This document shows positions 34,255-42,518 of a DNA stretch of 64,000 nucleotides, in pieces. The first letter of the stretch is position 1, and each line of letters opens with the position of its first letter. A program made the position numbers and the translations under genes. The stretch spans positions 62,001 through 126,000 of the forward strand of contig CAJFQF010000006.1 in the NCBI GenBank assembly GCA_904418995.1, written 5' to 3'. Source of the stretch: Heritagella_A intestinalis (GTDB lineage: Bacteria > Bacillota > Clostridia > Oscillospirales > Acutalibacteraceae). The notes under the pieces are model-generated. The model was not told the origin of the DNA and ran no database searches. It was given only the letters and a program-made list of their open reading frames with translations.

Positions 34255-35103
34255 TTATTCTTCTGTATGGAGCAGGGATAAAAGGCCCTTAATTCGCTCT
34301 GTGCAGTCTTGCCTCCGGAACTCCTCTTTTCTCCAAGTATCAGACAAAGGGAACCAGACCCCATCTTTTGCCTGGGGACCCATATCCCATTCTCCATGAT
34401 CCAGCTGGTTTTCTATCAGCCAGTCTCTCACAAACCCCAAGTGCTTTCGTCCGTATCGGTATTTTGTAAGAAGCTCGATTGCCGCCAGATATTTTACCGC
34501 CTGTTTGGATATAAAACTATTGGGCAACCGGTTGAGCGGTTGTTCATACACATAGTAGATTCCCGATGGATGGTGCAAAATATGGGAAACCACGTGAAAC
34601 TGGGTATCTTTTTCCAAGCAATCCGCGGCTAGAGAAACCTGATAAAAGCTAACGAAATCTTTTAGGCGGCCTCCATATGGTTTTTGGCCAAACTGATTTT
34701 CATATTCCTGATTATAGGCAGCAGACGAGAATTCTCCGAACGCGAAGCTTTTTTGTAAAATTTTTGCCCAGCTTTCCGCTATCTGGTTTGCCTGAGGACA
34801 CTCCTTTGTAAACTCACGAATCCACGCAGCCAGCATCATACAAACAAAAATATCCCAGCTTAAAATTTTTTCCCGCCTGTCAGGAATCTCCTTCCTGTGG
34901 CAAAGGCATTCCTGCATATAGGATACTGCCCGTTCAATGGGTGGGTCCTGTATGGTATACCCCAATATTTTCAAGCGGCGTAACGCTTGTTCGGTGGTAA
35001 TGTGTTGGGAGTTTTTCACCGAAAGTGAATGAAAATTTCCCCATGACCCATCCGGCTTTTGCAGAGCGAGAATTTGGTTTGCCCATTTTGTGTTTTTGTG
35101 CAA
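34255..35103 (-). CDS. Alpha/alpha-toroid-like (prenyltransferase/terpenoid-cyclase-like) protein, AT-rich
   Basis: 282 aa. The N-terminus WANQILALQKPDGSWGNFHSL has the LQ-x-x-DGSWG repeat element of squalene-cyclase/prenyltransferase-like alpha/alpha toroids, and a weaker copy (NQLDHGEWDMGPQAKDG) lies near the C-terminus. No DxDD catalytic motif is visible, so function is open. The start is taken as TTG 35103 because GGAGGGG is 8 bases upstream; the ATGs further upstream lie in the aldo/keto reductase start region. The gene is clearly more AT-rich and uses different codons from its neighbours, which suggests transfer. It is convergent with polA and divergent from the reductase. Confidence 0.72.
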   Translation of the reverse strand: MHKNTKWANQILALQKPDGSWGNFHSLSVKNSQHITTEQALRRLKILGYTIQDPPIERAVSYMQECLCHRKEIPDRREKILSWDIFVCMMLAAWIREFTKECPQANQIAESWAKILQKSFAFGEFSSAAYNQEYENQFGQKPYGGRLKDFVSFYQVSLAADCLEKDTQFHVVSHILHHPSGIYYVYEQPLNRLPNSFISKQAVKYLAAIELLTKYRYGRKHLGFVRDWLIENQLDHGEWDMGPQAKDGVWFPLSDTWRKEEFRRQDCTERIKGLLSLLHTEE

Positions 35104-35174
35104 GCTGAATCCCCTCCGTTTTCTTTCATCATTTATCAGTACCATTATTATATCATAAACAAGGAGGAATCCCC

Positions 35175-36197
35175 ATGCCAACAGTCACGTTAGGACGCAC
35201 CGGCATTACTACCGACAAAAACGGCTTTGGCGCCCTGCCGGTGCAGCGGGTCACCAAAGAAGAAGCCGCTTACCTGCTGCGCAAAGCCTTTGACGGCGGC
35301 ATCACCTTTTTTGACACTGCCCGCAGCTATACCGACAGCGAGGAAAAGCTGGGCTATGCCTTTAAAGGAATGCGGGACAAGCTGTTTATCGCCACCAAGA
35401 CCCCTTCCACCACGGCGGAGGGCTTTTGGAAGGATTTGGAAACCAGCCTGCGCCTTTTAAAAACCGATTACATCGACATTTACCAGTTCCATAACCCCGC
35501 CTTCTGCCCGAAGCCCGGGGACGGCACCGGCCTGTATGAGGCCATGGTGGAGGCCAAAAAGCAGGGGAAAATCCGGTTTATCGGCCTGACCAACCACCGT
35601 GGCCCCGTGGCCCGGGAAGCGGTGGAGTCCGGGTTATACGACACCCTGCAATTCCCCTTCAGCTATCTGGCCAGCCAGAAGGACGAGGAGCTGGTACACC
35701 TGTGCAAGGAGAAAAACGTGGGCTTTATCTGCATGAAAGCTCTGTCCGGCGGGCTGATTACCCGTTCCGATGCGGCCTACGCCTACCTGAACCAGTTTGA
35801 CAATGTGCTGCCCATCTGGGGCATCCAGCGGGAAAGCGAGCTGGATGAATTCCTCTCCTACATACACAACCCGCCGGCCATGACCCCGGAGCTGCAAGCC
35901 ATTATCGACCACGACCGCAAAGAGCTCACCGGGGATTTCTGCCGGGGCTGCGGCTACTGCCTGCCATGTCCTGCGGGCATCGATATTCCCACAGCGGCTC
36001 GGATGTCCCTGCTGCTCCGGCGTTCTCCTACGGCTGGGCACCTGACCCCGGAGACCCAGGCCATGATGGCCCGTATCGACAACTGCATCCACTGCAACCA
36101 CTGTGTGAACCACTGCCCCTACAGCCTGAATACCCCGGAGCTTTTGCGCCGCAACTATGAGGACTACAAGACCTTCCTGCCCAATGGGGACGACTGA
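35175..36197 (+). CDS. Aldo/keto reductase with C-terminal 2[4Fe-4S] domain
   Basis: 340 aa. Residues 1 to about 255 are an aldo/keto reductase barrel (GRTGITTDKNGFGALPVQRV, FFDTARSYTDSEEKLG with catalytic Asp and Tyr, IYQFHN). The tail carries C-x2-C-x2-C-x3-CP (CRGCGYCLPCP) and C-x2-C-x2-C-x3-CP (CIHCNHCVNHCP), two [4Fe-4S] clusters. Such fusions are common in anaerobes and would couple ferredoxin-like electron flow with carbonyl reduction; substrate unknown. Ribosome site AAGGAGG. Confidence 0.93.
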   Translation: MPTVTLGRTGITTDKNGFGALPVQRVTKEEAAYLLRKAFDGGITFFDTARSYTDSEEKLGYAFKGMRDKLFIATKTPSTTAEGFWKDLETSLRLLKTDYIDIYQFHNPAFCPKPGDGTGLYEAMVEAKKQGKIRFIGLTNHRGPVAREAVESGLYDTLQFPFSYLASQKDEELVHLCKEKNVGFICMKALSGGLITRSDAAYAYLNQFDNVLPIWGIQRESELDEFLSYIHNPPAMTPELQAIIDHDRKELTGDFCRGCGYCLPCPAGIDIPTAARMSLLLRRSPTAGHLTPETQAMMARIDNCIHCNHCVNHCPYSLNTPELLRRNYEDYKTFLPNGDD

Positions 36198-36215
36198 TTC
36201 GGGAAAGACAAAAAC

Positions 36216-36250
36216 AAGGGCCGGCTGGCTGCCGGCCCTTTGCTTGTCCT
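36216..36250. terminator. Bidirectional terminator
   Basis: A perfect 10-bp stem AAGGGCCGGC/GCCGGCCCTT with a 5-base loop, a TTGCTTG tract on one side and TGTTTTTGTC on the reverse strand. It separates the convergent reductase and PPK2 genes. Confidence 0.88.
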
Positions 36251-36261
36251 AAATATGTATT

Positions 36262-37752
36262 TTACAGTGCGTCTTCAATGGCTTTGATGAGGATTTTCAG
36301 CGCCTTGATGCGGGCATACTTCTTATCCTGGCTCTCCACAATGTGCCAGGGGGCGAACTCGGTAGAGGTCTTTTGCAGCATCTCGTTGACGGCCTCCTCA
36401 TACTGGGGCCACTTTTCCCGGTTGCGCCAGTCCTCGTCGGTAATCTTCCACTGTTTCTCGGGGGTGTTCTGCCGGTCGGTGAAACGGCGGAGCTGCTCGT
36501 CCTGGTCGATGTGCAGCCAGAACTTCACTACCACGGCGCCCCATTCCGTCAGCTCCCGCTCAAACTCGTTCATTTCCTGATAGGCCCGCTTCCAGTCGGC
36601 CTCGGTGCAGAAGCCCTCAATGCGCTCCACCATGACCCGGCCATACCAGCTCCGGTCGAAGATGGCGATGTGTCCGGTTTTGGGGATCCGGGTCCAGAAG
36701 CGCCACAGATAATGGCGGTACAGCTCCGGCTTGGTGGGGGATGCGATGGGAATGACTTCGTAGCCCCGGGGATCCAGGGCGGCGGATACCCGCTTGATAT
36801 TGCCGCCTTTGCCGGCGGCGTCCCAGCCTTCATAAACCACAATCACCGGTACTTTGCGGCGATAGAGCTTGTAGTGCAGGCCCTTGAGCTTCTTTTGCAG
36901 CTTGGCCAGCTCTTTCTTATATTTTTCCGGCTCAATGGTCTTGTCCTCCAGTGTGATTTCCGAAAGCAAGGGCGTGTGGACCAGGTTAAAGGGCTTGGGG
37001 GCCGGGATGCCCCGGGCGCTGCTGATAGTCAGCCCTTTTTCCTTAGCCTGGATAGCCTCCTTTACGGACTCTACCACCGTGCGGTATACGCTGAGCAAAG
37101 CGGCCTGGCTGTCGTTGCTGCACACCACGTGCCAGGGGGCGTTGGGGGTGTTGGTGTATTCCAGCATTTCGTCCAGAATGCTGTAGAGGAGATTGTAGTG
37201 CTTGTTGCGCCAGTGATCCCGCTCCGTCACCCGCCAGGCAGTGTTTTTGTCGTTTTCCAGCTTTTCAAACCGGGCCCGCTGTTCTTTTTGCCCAATGTGC
37301 AGGAAAAATTTCAGCACCAGATAGCCGTTGTCCGTGAGCTGCCGCTCAAAGGTGTTGATGCTGTTCATCCGGTGCAGGGTCTCGCTGTCGGAAAGGTCGT
37401 CCTCTACCCGGGCAATGGAAACATCCTGATACCAGCTGCGGTCCAGGATGGACATATACCCCTGCTCCGGCAGGTTTTGCCAATGGCGCCACAAAAGGGG
37501 ATGGCGTTTTTCCGTTTCGGTGGCTTCGGCTGTGGAGTACACCTTGAAGCCCCGGGGGTCAAAGTTCAGGATCAGATCGGAAATGATGCTGCCTTTTCCG
37601 GCGGCGCCCCAGCCTTCAAAGAGGATAATCACCGGAATCTTTGCCGCTTTTATTTTTTGGGGAAGGGTTTCCAGTTCCCTTTTCAGGAGCTTGGATTGCT
37701 TTTTAAATTCTTCCTTGGAAACAGTCGCTTTCATATTGACGGAATCCAGCAT
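36262..37752 (-). CDS. Two-domain polyphosphate kinase 2 (polyphosphate:AMP phosphotransferase type)
   Basis: 496 aa with two PPK2 domains. Domain 1 has FEGWGAAGKGSIISDL (Walker A) and LDRSWYQDV; domain 2 has YEGWDAAGKGGNIKRV, DPRGYEV and FDRSWYGRVMVERIEGF. Duplicated PPK2 proteins of this length are class II enzymes that phosphorylate AMP to ADP using polyphosphate. It gives polyphosphate-driven nucleotide recharging in the cytosol. GGAGG precedes the ATG. Confidence 0.93.
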   Translation of the reverse strand: MLDSVNMKATVSKEEFKKQSKLLKRELETLPQKIKAAKIPVIILFEGWGAAGKGSIISDLILNFDPRGFKVYSTAEATETEKRHPLLWRHWQNLPEQGYMSILDRSWYQDVSIARVEDDLSDSETLHRMNSINTFERQLTDNGYLVLKFFLHIGQKEQRARFEKLENDKNTAWRVTERDHWRNKHYNLLYSILDEMLEYTNTPNAPWHVVCSNDSQAALLSVYRTVVESVKEAIQAKEKGLTISSARGIPAPKPFNLVHTPLLSEITLEDKTIEPEKYKKELAKLQKKLKGLHYKLYRRKVPVIVVYEGWDAAGKGGNIKRVSAALDPRGYEVIPIASPTKPELYRHYLWRFWTRIPKTGHIAIFDRSWYGRVMVERIEGFCTEADWKRAYQEMNEFERELTEWGAVVVKFWLHIDQDEQLRRFTDRQNTPEKQWKITDEDWRNREKWPQYEEAVNEMLQKTSTEFAPWHIVESQDKKYARIKALKILIKAIEDAL

Positions 37753-37873
37753 AGATAGACCTCCTTTTTTGATTTGACGCGCTTGGAGCCCAAAGGCTCT
37801 TTGTATCAGTATAACTCATTTTTTCTTACTTTTAAAGCTTTATTTAGATTTTTTATAGAGGAGTGACCTGATT

Positions 37874-38953
37874 TTGCAAACCAAACCCCTTACCATGGAT
37901 AAGAATTCCCCGCTTTTGGAGATTCCGCCCCTGCTTTTGGATTGGTACCACCGCACCCGGAGGGTTCTCCCCTGGCGGGAGAACCCCCAGCCCTATTATG
38001 TATGGCTTTCGGAAATCATGCTCCAACAGACCCGGGTAGAGGCGGTAAAGCCCTATTTTGTCCGGTTTCTGGAGGCGCTTCCCACCATTGAAGCCTTGGC
38101 CAACGCCCCGGAAGACCTCCTTTTAAAGTTGTGGGAGGGGTTGGGTTACTACAGCCGGGTACGGAACCTGCAAAAGGCAGCCCAGGTGGTGCTGTCGGAA
38201 TACGGCGGGGCGCTGCCCTCTGACCCGGCCCTGCTGGAAAAGCTCCCGGGTATCGGCAGCTACACCGCTGGGGCCATTGCGTCCATTGCCTTTGGCGTGC
38301 CGGCCCCGGCGGTGGACGGCAATGTGCTGCGGGTGGTCTCCCGGGTAACCGCCAGCCGGGAGGACATCGCCTCTCCCCAATGCAAAAAGAAAACGGAGCA
38401 GGCCATCCGGGAGATTATCCCCCAAGACCGGGCCGGGGACTTCAATCAATCCCTCATGGAGCTGGGGGCCATGGTGTGCCTGGGCAACGGGGAGCCCAAG
38501 TGCTTGCTCTGCCCTTTGGAAAAGGTCTGCCTGGGACGGCAGCAGGGCATTGCCGGAGAGCTGCCGGTAAAGGCCCCCAAAAAGCCCCGGAAGCGGGAAG
38601 AAAAAACCTTGCTCCTCCTGCGCTGCGGAGAATGCTTTGCTCTGCAACAGCGTCCGAAAAAGGGATTGCTGGCGGGAATGTGGGAGTTCCCCTCTTTGGA
38701 AGGCTTTTGCAGCCGAGAAGAGGTGGAGGCCTGGCTGCAGGAACAAGGGGCCCAGGTGCGCTCTTTGGAGACTCTGCCGGAATCCAAACACATCTTCACC
38801 CATGTGGAGTGGCATATGCGGGCCTTTGGAGCAGAGCTGGCGGAACCTTTGCCGGGGTTTTTCTGGGCGGACCCCCAGTCCCTGGAGGAAACCTGCGCCC
38901 TGCCCTCGGCGTTTAAAGCCTACTTCCCTCTCCTGGGACTGCAAAAATCGTGA
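37874..38953 (+). CDS. mutY: A/G-specific adenine glycosylase MutY
   Basis: 359 aa. The HhH-GPD domain has LPWRENPQPYYVWLSEIMLQQTRVEAV with the catalytic Glu, LPGIGSYTAGAIASIAFG and VDGNVLRVVSR with the catalytic Asp. The Fe-S loop is VCLGNGEPKCLLCPLEKVC, with seven residues in the first gap, a variant also seen in clostridial MutY. The C-terminal third is the NUDIX-like 8-oxoG recognition domain (GLLAGMWEFPSLEG). It removes A opposite 8-oxoG. TTG start after GAGGAG; an ATG seven codons on has no site. Confidence 0.95.
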   Translation: MQTKPLTMDKNSPLLEIPPLLLDWYHRTRRVLPWRENPQPYYVWLSEIMLQQTRVEAVKPYFVRFLEALPTIEALANAPEDLLLKLWEGLGYYSRVRNLQKAAQVVLSEYGGALPSDPALLEKLPGIGSYTAGAIASIAFGVPAPAVDGNVLRVVSRVTASREDIASPQCKKKTEQAIREIIPQDRAGDFNQSLMELGAMVCLGNGEPKCLLCPLEKVCLGRQQGIAGELPVKAPKKPRKREEKTLLLLRCGECFALQQRPKKGLLAGMWEFPSLEGFCSREEVEAWLQEQGAQVRSLETLPESKHIFTHVEWHMRAFGAELAEPLPGFFWADPQSLEETCALPSAFKAYFPLLGLQKS

Positions 38954-39031
38954 TTCCCTCCCCGAAAAAGGGGAGGAATTCCCCGGGAAATCGGGCTCCA
39001 AAAAAAATTTGAAAAAATTTGAAAAAAGGGC

Positions 39032-39060
39032 TTGCATTCCTCGGAAGGATGTGATATTAT
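39032..39060 (+). promoter_or_regulatory. Promoter of the lone 5S rRNA gene, with UP-like A-tracts
   Basis: TTGCAT, 17 bases, TATTAT. The 30 bases just upstream are repeated A- and T-tracts (AAATTTGAAAAAATTTG) like an rRNA UP element. Confidence 0.75.
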
Positions 39061-39095
39061 ATATGAGCCGTCAGGAACGACGGCAAAACAAAATA

Positions 39096-39212
39096 GTTGG
39101 TGTCAATGATAACGAGGGTCCACCTGTTCCCATCCCGAACACAGAAGTTAAGCTCGTTGATGTCGACAATACTTGGCTGGAGACGGCCCGGGACGATAGA
39201 AAGACGCCAACA
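39096..39212 (+). rRNA. rrf: 5S ribosomal RNA (not next to 16S or 23S genes)
   Basis: About 117 nt. TTGGTGTC at the 5' end pairs with GACGCCAA at the 3' end. The conserved core CCACCTGTTCCCATCCCGAACA, followed by AGAAGTTAAGCTC, is present, and helix IV/V sequence CTTGGCTGGAGACGGCCCGGG fits. It lies alone between mutY and a DUF1015 gene with its own promoter and terminator. End positions are good to a few bases. Confidence 0.93.
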
Positions 39213-39216
39213 CCAA

Positions 39217-39252
39217 ACCCCGCTTCTGAAAAGAAGCGGGGTTTTTGTTTTA
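39217..39252 (+). terminator. Terminator of the 5S rRNA gene
   Basis: ACCCCGCTTC-TGAAAA-GAAGCGGGGT followed by TTTTGTTTT, immediately downstream of the 5S gene. Confidence 0.92.
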
Positions 39253-39277
39253 TTTCTTTCCGGTTTGGGGTTTTGCC

Positions 39278-39307
39278 TTGACGGAGGATAGATTTATCCG
39301 TTACAAT
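39278..39307 (+). promoter_or_regulatory. Promoter of the DUF1015 gene
   Basis: TTGACG, 18 bases, TACAAT, with the ATG 35 bases further on. Confidence 0.6.
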
Positions 39308-39341
39308 AGTAAAGAACCAAAGCAATAAAGGAGTGGAACCC

Positions 39342-40649
39342 ATGGCTGAAATCAAACCCTTCCGCGGAATGCGGTTTACCGACAAGGCCGGGGAGATCCA
39401 GACGCTGACCTGTCCCCCTTATGATATTATCAGCGAGGACCAGCGCCAGGAATATCTCCGTGTCAATCCCTGCAACGTCATCCGCCTGGAGCTGCCCCGG
39501 GGGGAGAATCCCTATGAGGAGGCCGGAAAAACCTTGGAAACCTGGCTGCAGGAGGGCATCCTCCGCCAGGACAGCCAGCCGGGCTTCTACATTTATGAAG
39601 AAGAATTCCTGGCCGGCGTTACCCACGGTCCGGTGAAGAAAGTCAAGGGCCTCATCTGCTTGGTGAAGGCGGAGCCCTTTTCCAAAGGCACGGTGCTCCC
39701 CCACGAGGAGACCCTGAGCAAAGCCAAAGAGGACCGTCTGAACCTGATGAAGGCCACCGGATGCAATTTCAGCCAGATTTATTCCCTCTATATGGACGAG
39801 GAGGGCGCCACCCGGGAGCGCATTGAAAACCTCTCCCAGGACACCCCCCGGTATGAATTCAGCGACGGCCTGGTAACCCACCGGCTGTGGCTTGTCAATG
39901 ATCCGGTGGCCATCCAGGCCCTGTGCGAGGATTTTGCCCCTCGGAAGCTCTATATTGCCGACGGCCACCACCGGTATGAGACAGCGGTAAACTTCAGCCG
40001 TTATTGCAGTGAGAACGGCTTGGGCGACGCCGGTTATGTGATGATGATGCTGGTGGACATGGAAAACGACGGGTTAGTGGTATTCCCCACCCACCGCCTG
40101 GTGCGGGGGCTGGAATCCTTTGACCCCCAGGCCTTGCTGGAAGGCTGCCGGGAGCATTTTACAGTCACGGAAATGGCGGACACAGCAGAGATTCCCCAAA
40201 AGCTGAATGCCCTGTATGACCAAGGGCGCAAGGCCTTTGCCTTCTATTGCGGCGGCCAGGGCTGGCACCTGTTGGAGTTGCGAGATTTCTCCGTCATGGC
40301 CCAGCTGCTGCCGGATAAGAGCCCTGCTTCTCAGGATTTGGATGTGACGATTCTTCACAGCCTGGTGCTGGAAAAGCTCTTGGGCATTGACCAGGAAAAT
40401 ATGGCCAACCAGAAAAACCTGACCTATACTCGCTCGGAAGAGGAAGCCCTGGAGTCTGTGCGCAAAGGGGAAAGCCAGTGCGCCTTTATCCTGAATCCCA
40501 CCCGGGTGGAGGAGATTCGGGATGTGGCGGCGGCTGGGGAGAAAATGCCCCAGAAATCCACCTATTTCTATCCCAAGCTCATTACGGGCCTGGTGATGAA
40601 CCGCATGGATTTGCAGCTGCCCCATGAGGAATCGTCGGGGATTTCTTAA
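39342..40649 (+). CDS. DUF1015 family protein (SerK-like)
   Basis: 435 aa. IKPFRGMRFTDKAGEIQTLTCPPYDIISEDQRQEYL, then VLPHEETLSKAKEDRLNLMKATGCNFSQIYSLY and LYIADGHHRYETAVNF are the family hallmarks; the last resembles a ParB/Srx-like active-site motif (DGHHR). Some archaeal relatives are ADP-dependent serine kinases and many bacterial ones lie beside serA/serC, which are not near here. A cytosolic role in serine metabolism is plausible, not shown. ATG 39342 with AAAGGAG; a GTG three codons earlier overlaps that site. Confidence 0.9.
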   Translation: MAEIKPFRGMRFTDKAGEIQTLTCPPYDIISEDQRQEYLRVNPCNVIRLELPRGENPYEEAGKTLETWLQEGILRQDSQPGFYIYEEEFLAGVTHGPVKKVKGLICLVKAEPFSKGTVLPHEETLSKAKEDRLNLMKATGCNFSQIYSLYMDEEGATRERIENLSQDTPRYEFSDGLVTHRLWLVNDPVAIQALCEDFAPRKLYIADGHHRYETAVNFSRYCSENGLGDAGYVMMMLVDMENDGLVVFPTHRLVRGLESFDPQALLEGCREHFTVTEMADTAEIPQKLNALYDQGRKAFAFYCGGQGWHLLELRDFSVMAQLLPDKSPASQDLDVTILHSLVLEKLLGIDQENMANQKNLTYTRSEEEALESVRKGESQCAFILNPTRVEEIRDVAAAGEKMPQKSTYFYPKLITGLVMNRMDLQLPHEESSGIS

Positions 40650-40668
40650 AGAAAAGAATATAAAAATA

Positions 40669-40715
40669 AACCGCCCTCTCTGGCTCCCAAAATGGGAATG
40701 CCGGAGAGGGCGGTT
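40669..40715. terminator. Bidirectional terminator
   Basis: AACCGCCCTCTC and GAGAGGGCGGTT pair over 12 bp with an inner hairpin TCCC-AAAAT-GGGA. It is flanked by A- and T-rich runs, between the convergent DUF1015 and ABC genes. Confidence 0.88.
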
Positions 40716-40718
40716 TTG

Positions 40719-42518
40719 TTAGATGACAGACTCTTTAATTTCCTGGGGATGCAGGTCATACTGGGCCATATACAGATTGTAGTAGTGGCCCTTCTTTTCC
40801 ATGAGTTCCTCATGGGTGCCGCTTTCCAGAATCTTGCCCTGGGCCACATACATAATGCGGCTGCAGCTCTTAATGGTGGAGAGCCGGTGGGCGATAATAA
40901 AGGAGGTGCGGCCCTTCATCAGGGTGTTGATGCCTTCCTGCACCAGTTTCTCGGTGGCGGTGTCAATGGAGGAAGTGGCCTCGTCCAGCACCAGGATTTT
41001 GGGGTCGGCCAACAGGGTGCGGGCAAAGGCAATGAGCTGTTTCTGCCCCTGGGAAAGGCCGCCGCCCCGCTCCTTGACTTCTTCCTGGAAGCCAAAGGGC
41101 ATCCGCTTGATAAATTCGTCAGCGTGCAGGGTCCGGGCTGCTTCCTCTATTTCCGCCTCGGTGGCGTCCAGCCGGCCATAGCGGATATTGTCGGCAATGG
41201 TGCCGGAGAAAATGAAGCTGTCCTGAAGCATAATGCCCATCTGGCTCCGCAGGGAGTGCAGGGTTACGTCCATGACGCTGTGGCCGTCAATGAGCACCCG
41301 GCCCTCATCGATGTTGTAGAAGCGGCTGATCAGGTTCACGATGGTGGTCTTGCCAGCACCGGTTGGGCCTACAATGGCGATGCTCTCGCCGGGGTTTGCC
41401 GTAAAGGAAACATCGTTGAGGATAGTCTGGCCGGGCTCATAACCAAAGGTCACGTGCTCGAATTCCACCTTGCCGGTAATGGGAGGCAGCTCCTCTGCCC
41501 CGGGCTTATCCTCAATGACAGCGGGCTCGTTGATGGTTTCCAGTACCCGCTCCAGATAAGCGATGGCGTTGATAAAGGTGTTGTAGAGGTTGGCCAGGTT
41601 GATGATGGGCTGCCAGAACCGGGAGGCGTAGGTGCCCATGGCCAGCAGTACGCCAAAGGAAGCCATGGGGTTAAACCAGTAGGCGCCGGCAATGTACACC
41701 AGGGAAAACACCACCTGGGACACAGTTTCCGTAACCACCCACACGGTGTTGGAGATGTACACGGCCCCCATCCAGGCGTGGCGGCGCTCCCCCATGACCC
41801 GGTCGAAGATCTTCAGGTTTTCTGTCTGCCGGTCAAAGGCCTGGGTCACCTTGGCGCCCTCAATGGATTCCTGGGCAAAGGCGTTGACGTTGGAGTTTTT
41901 GTTGGAAACCGCCTGCCAGGCCCGGCGCTGCTTGGGCTTAATCAGAAAAATAAAGAAGGCCACTACCGGCAGGCCGGCTACGGTAACCCCCGCCAAAGGC
42001 GGGCTCACCTGGAACATAAAGACGATAATAAACACCACGTTGATGATCTCGATGATGAAGTTCAGGATGCCGTTGGACAACGCATCGGACACCGAGTTCA
42101 CATAGTGGACCACCCGTACCAGGATTTTTCCGTGAGGGCGGTTGTCATAATAGGAGAAGGGCAAGTCCTGCAAGTGGTCAAAGAGGTCCTTGCGCAGGTC
42201 ATACACAATGTTCTGGCCCACCTTGGCCACAATCACGGTGCGCAGGGCGTTAAAGCCGATGTTCACCAAAATGGTCACGGCCAGCAGGCCGCCCAGCCGC
42301 AGGAGCAGCTGCACATCCTCGTTGGGAATGGCAATATCCATGGCCTGCTGGATGAGCATGGGGCCGGTAAGGCCCACCACGCTGCCCACGGCGCTGAGCA
42401 CCAGGGCCGAGATCATCAGCCACTTATAGCGGGCCACATAGACCATGACTTTTTTCAGGTTTTCCAGGTTAAATGGGCTTTCCAGCTCTTCGTCTACGTC
42501 AAAACGATTACGCGCCAA
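40719..42518 (-). CDS. ABC exporter half-transporter with the catalytic site (heterodimer partner 2)
   Basis: 599 aa, an N-terminal six-helix exporter membrane domain (about 20-330) and a C-terminal ATPase: GPTGAGKTTIV (Walker A), LQDSFIFSGTIADNIRYG (Q-loop), LSQGQKQ (signature, Q for G), LVLDEATSS (Walker B with catalytic Glu) and AHRLST (H-loop). It pairs with the upstream gene, whose site is degenerate, as in BmrCD or TM287/288 multidrug-type exporters. Start inferred as TTG 42518: GAGGAGGTGG lies just before it, inside the end of the upstream gene, with an 11-base overlap. Substrate unknown. Confidence 0.9.
   Translation of the reverse strand: MARNRFDVDEELESPFNLENLKKVMVYVARYKWLMISALVLSAVGSVVGLTGPMLIQQAMDIAIPNEDVQLLLRLGGLLAVTILVNIGFNALRTVIVAKVGQNIVYDLRKDLFDHLQDLPFSYYDNRPHGKILVRVVHYVNSVSDALSNGILNFIIEIINVVFIIVFMFQVSPPLAGVTVAGLPVVAFFIFLIKPKQRRAWQAVSNKNSNVNAFAQESIEGAKVTQAFDRQTENLKIFDRVMGERRHAWMGAVYISNTVWVVTETVSQVVFSLVYIAGAYWFNPMASFGVLLAMGTYASRFWQPIINLANLYNTFINAIAYLERVLETINEPAVIEDKPGAEELPPITGKVEFEHVTFGYEPGQTILNDVSFTANPGESIAIVGPTGAGKTTIVNLISRFYNIDEGRVLIDGHSVMDVTLHSLRSQMGIMLQDSFIFSGTIADNIRYGRLDATEAEIEEAARTLHADEFIKRMPFGFQEEVKERGGGLSQGQKQLIAFARTLLADPKILVLDEATSSIDTATEKLVQEGINTLMKGRTSFIIAHRLSTIKSCSRIMYVAQGKILESGTHEELMEKKGHYYNLYMAQYDLHPQEIKESVI

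Noticed and set aside
38954..38978. Terminator after mutY (CCTCCCC-GAAAAA-GGGGAGG)
   Set aside because: The stem is real but is followed by AATTCCCC rather than a T-run, so I do not call it a terminator; it may still slow transcription before the 5S promoter.
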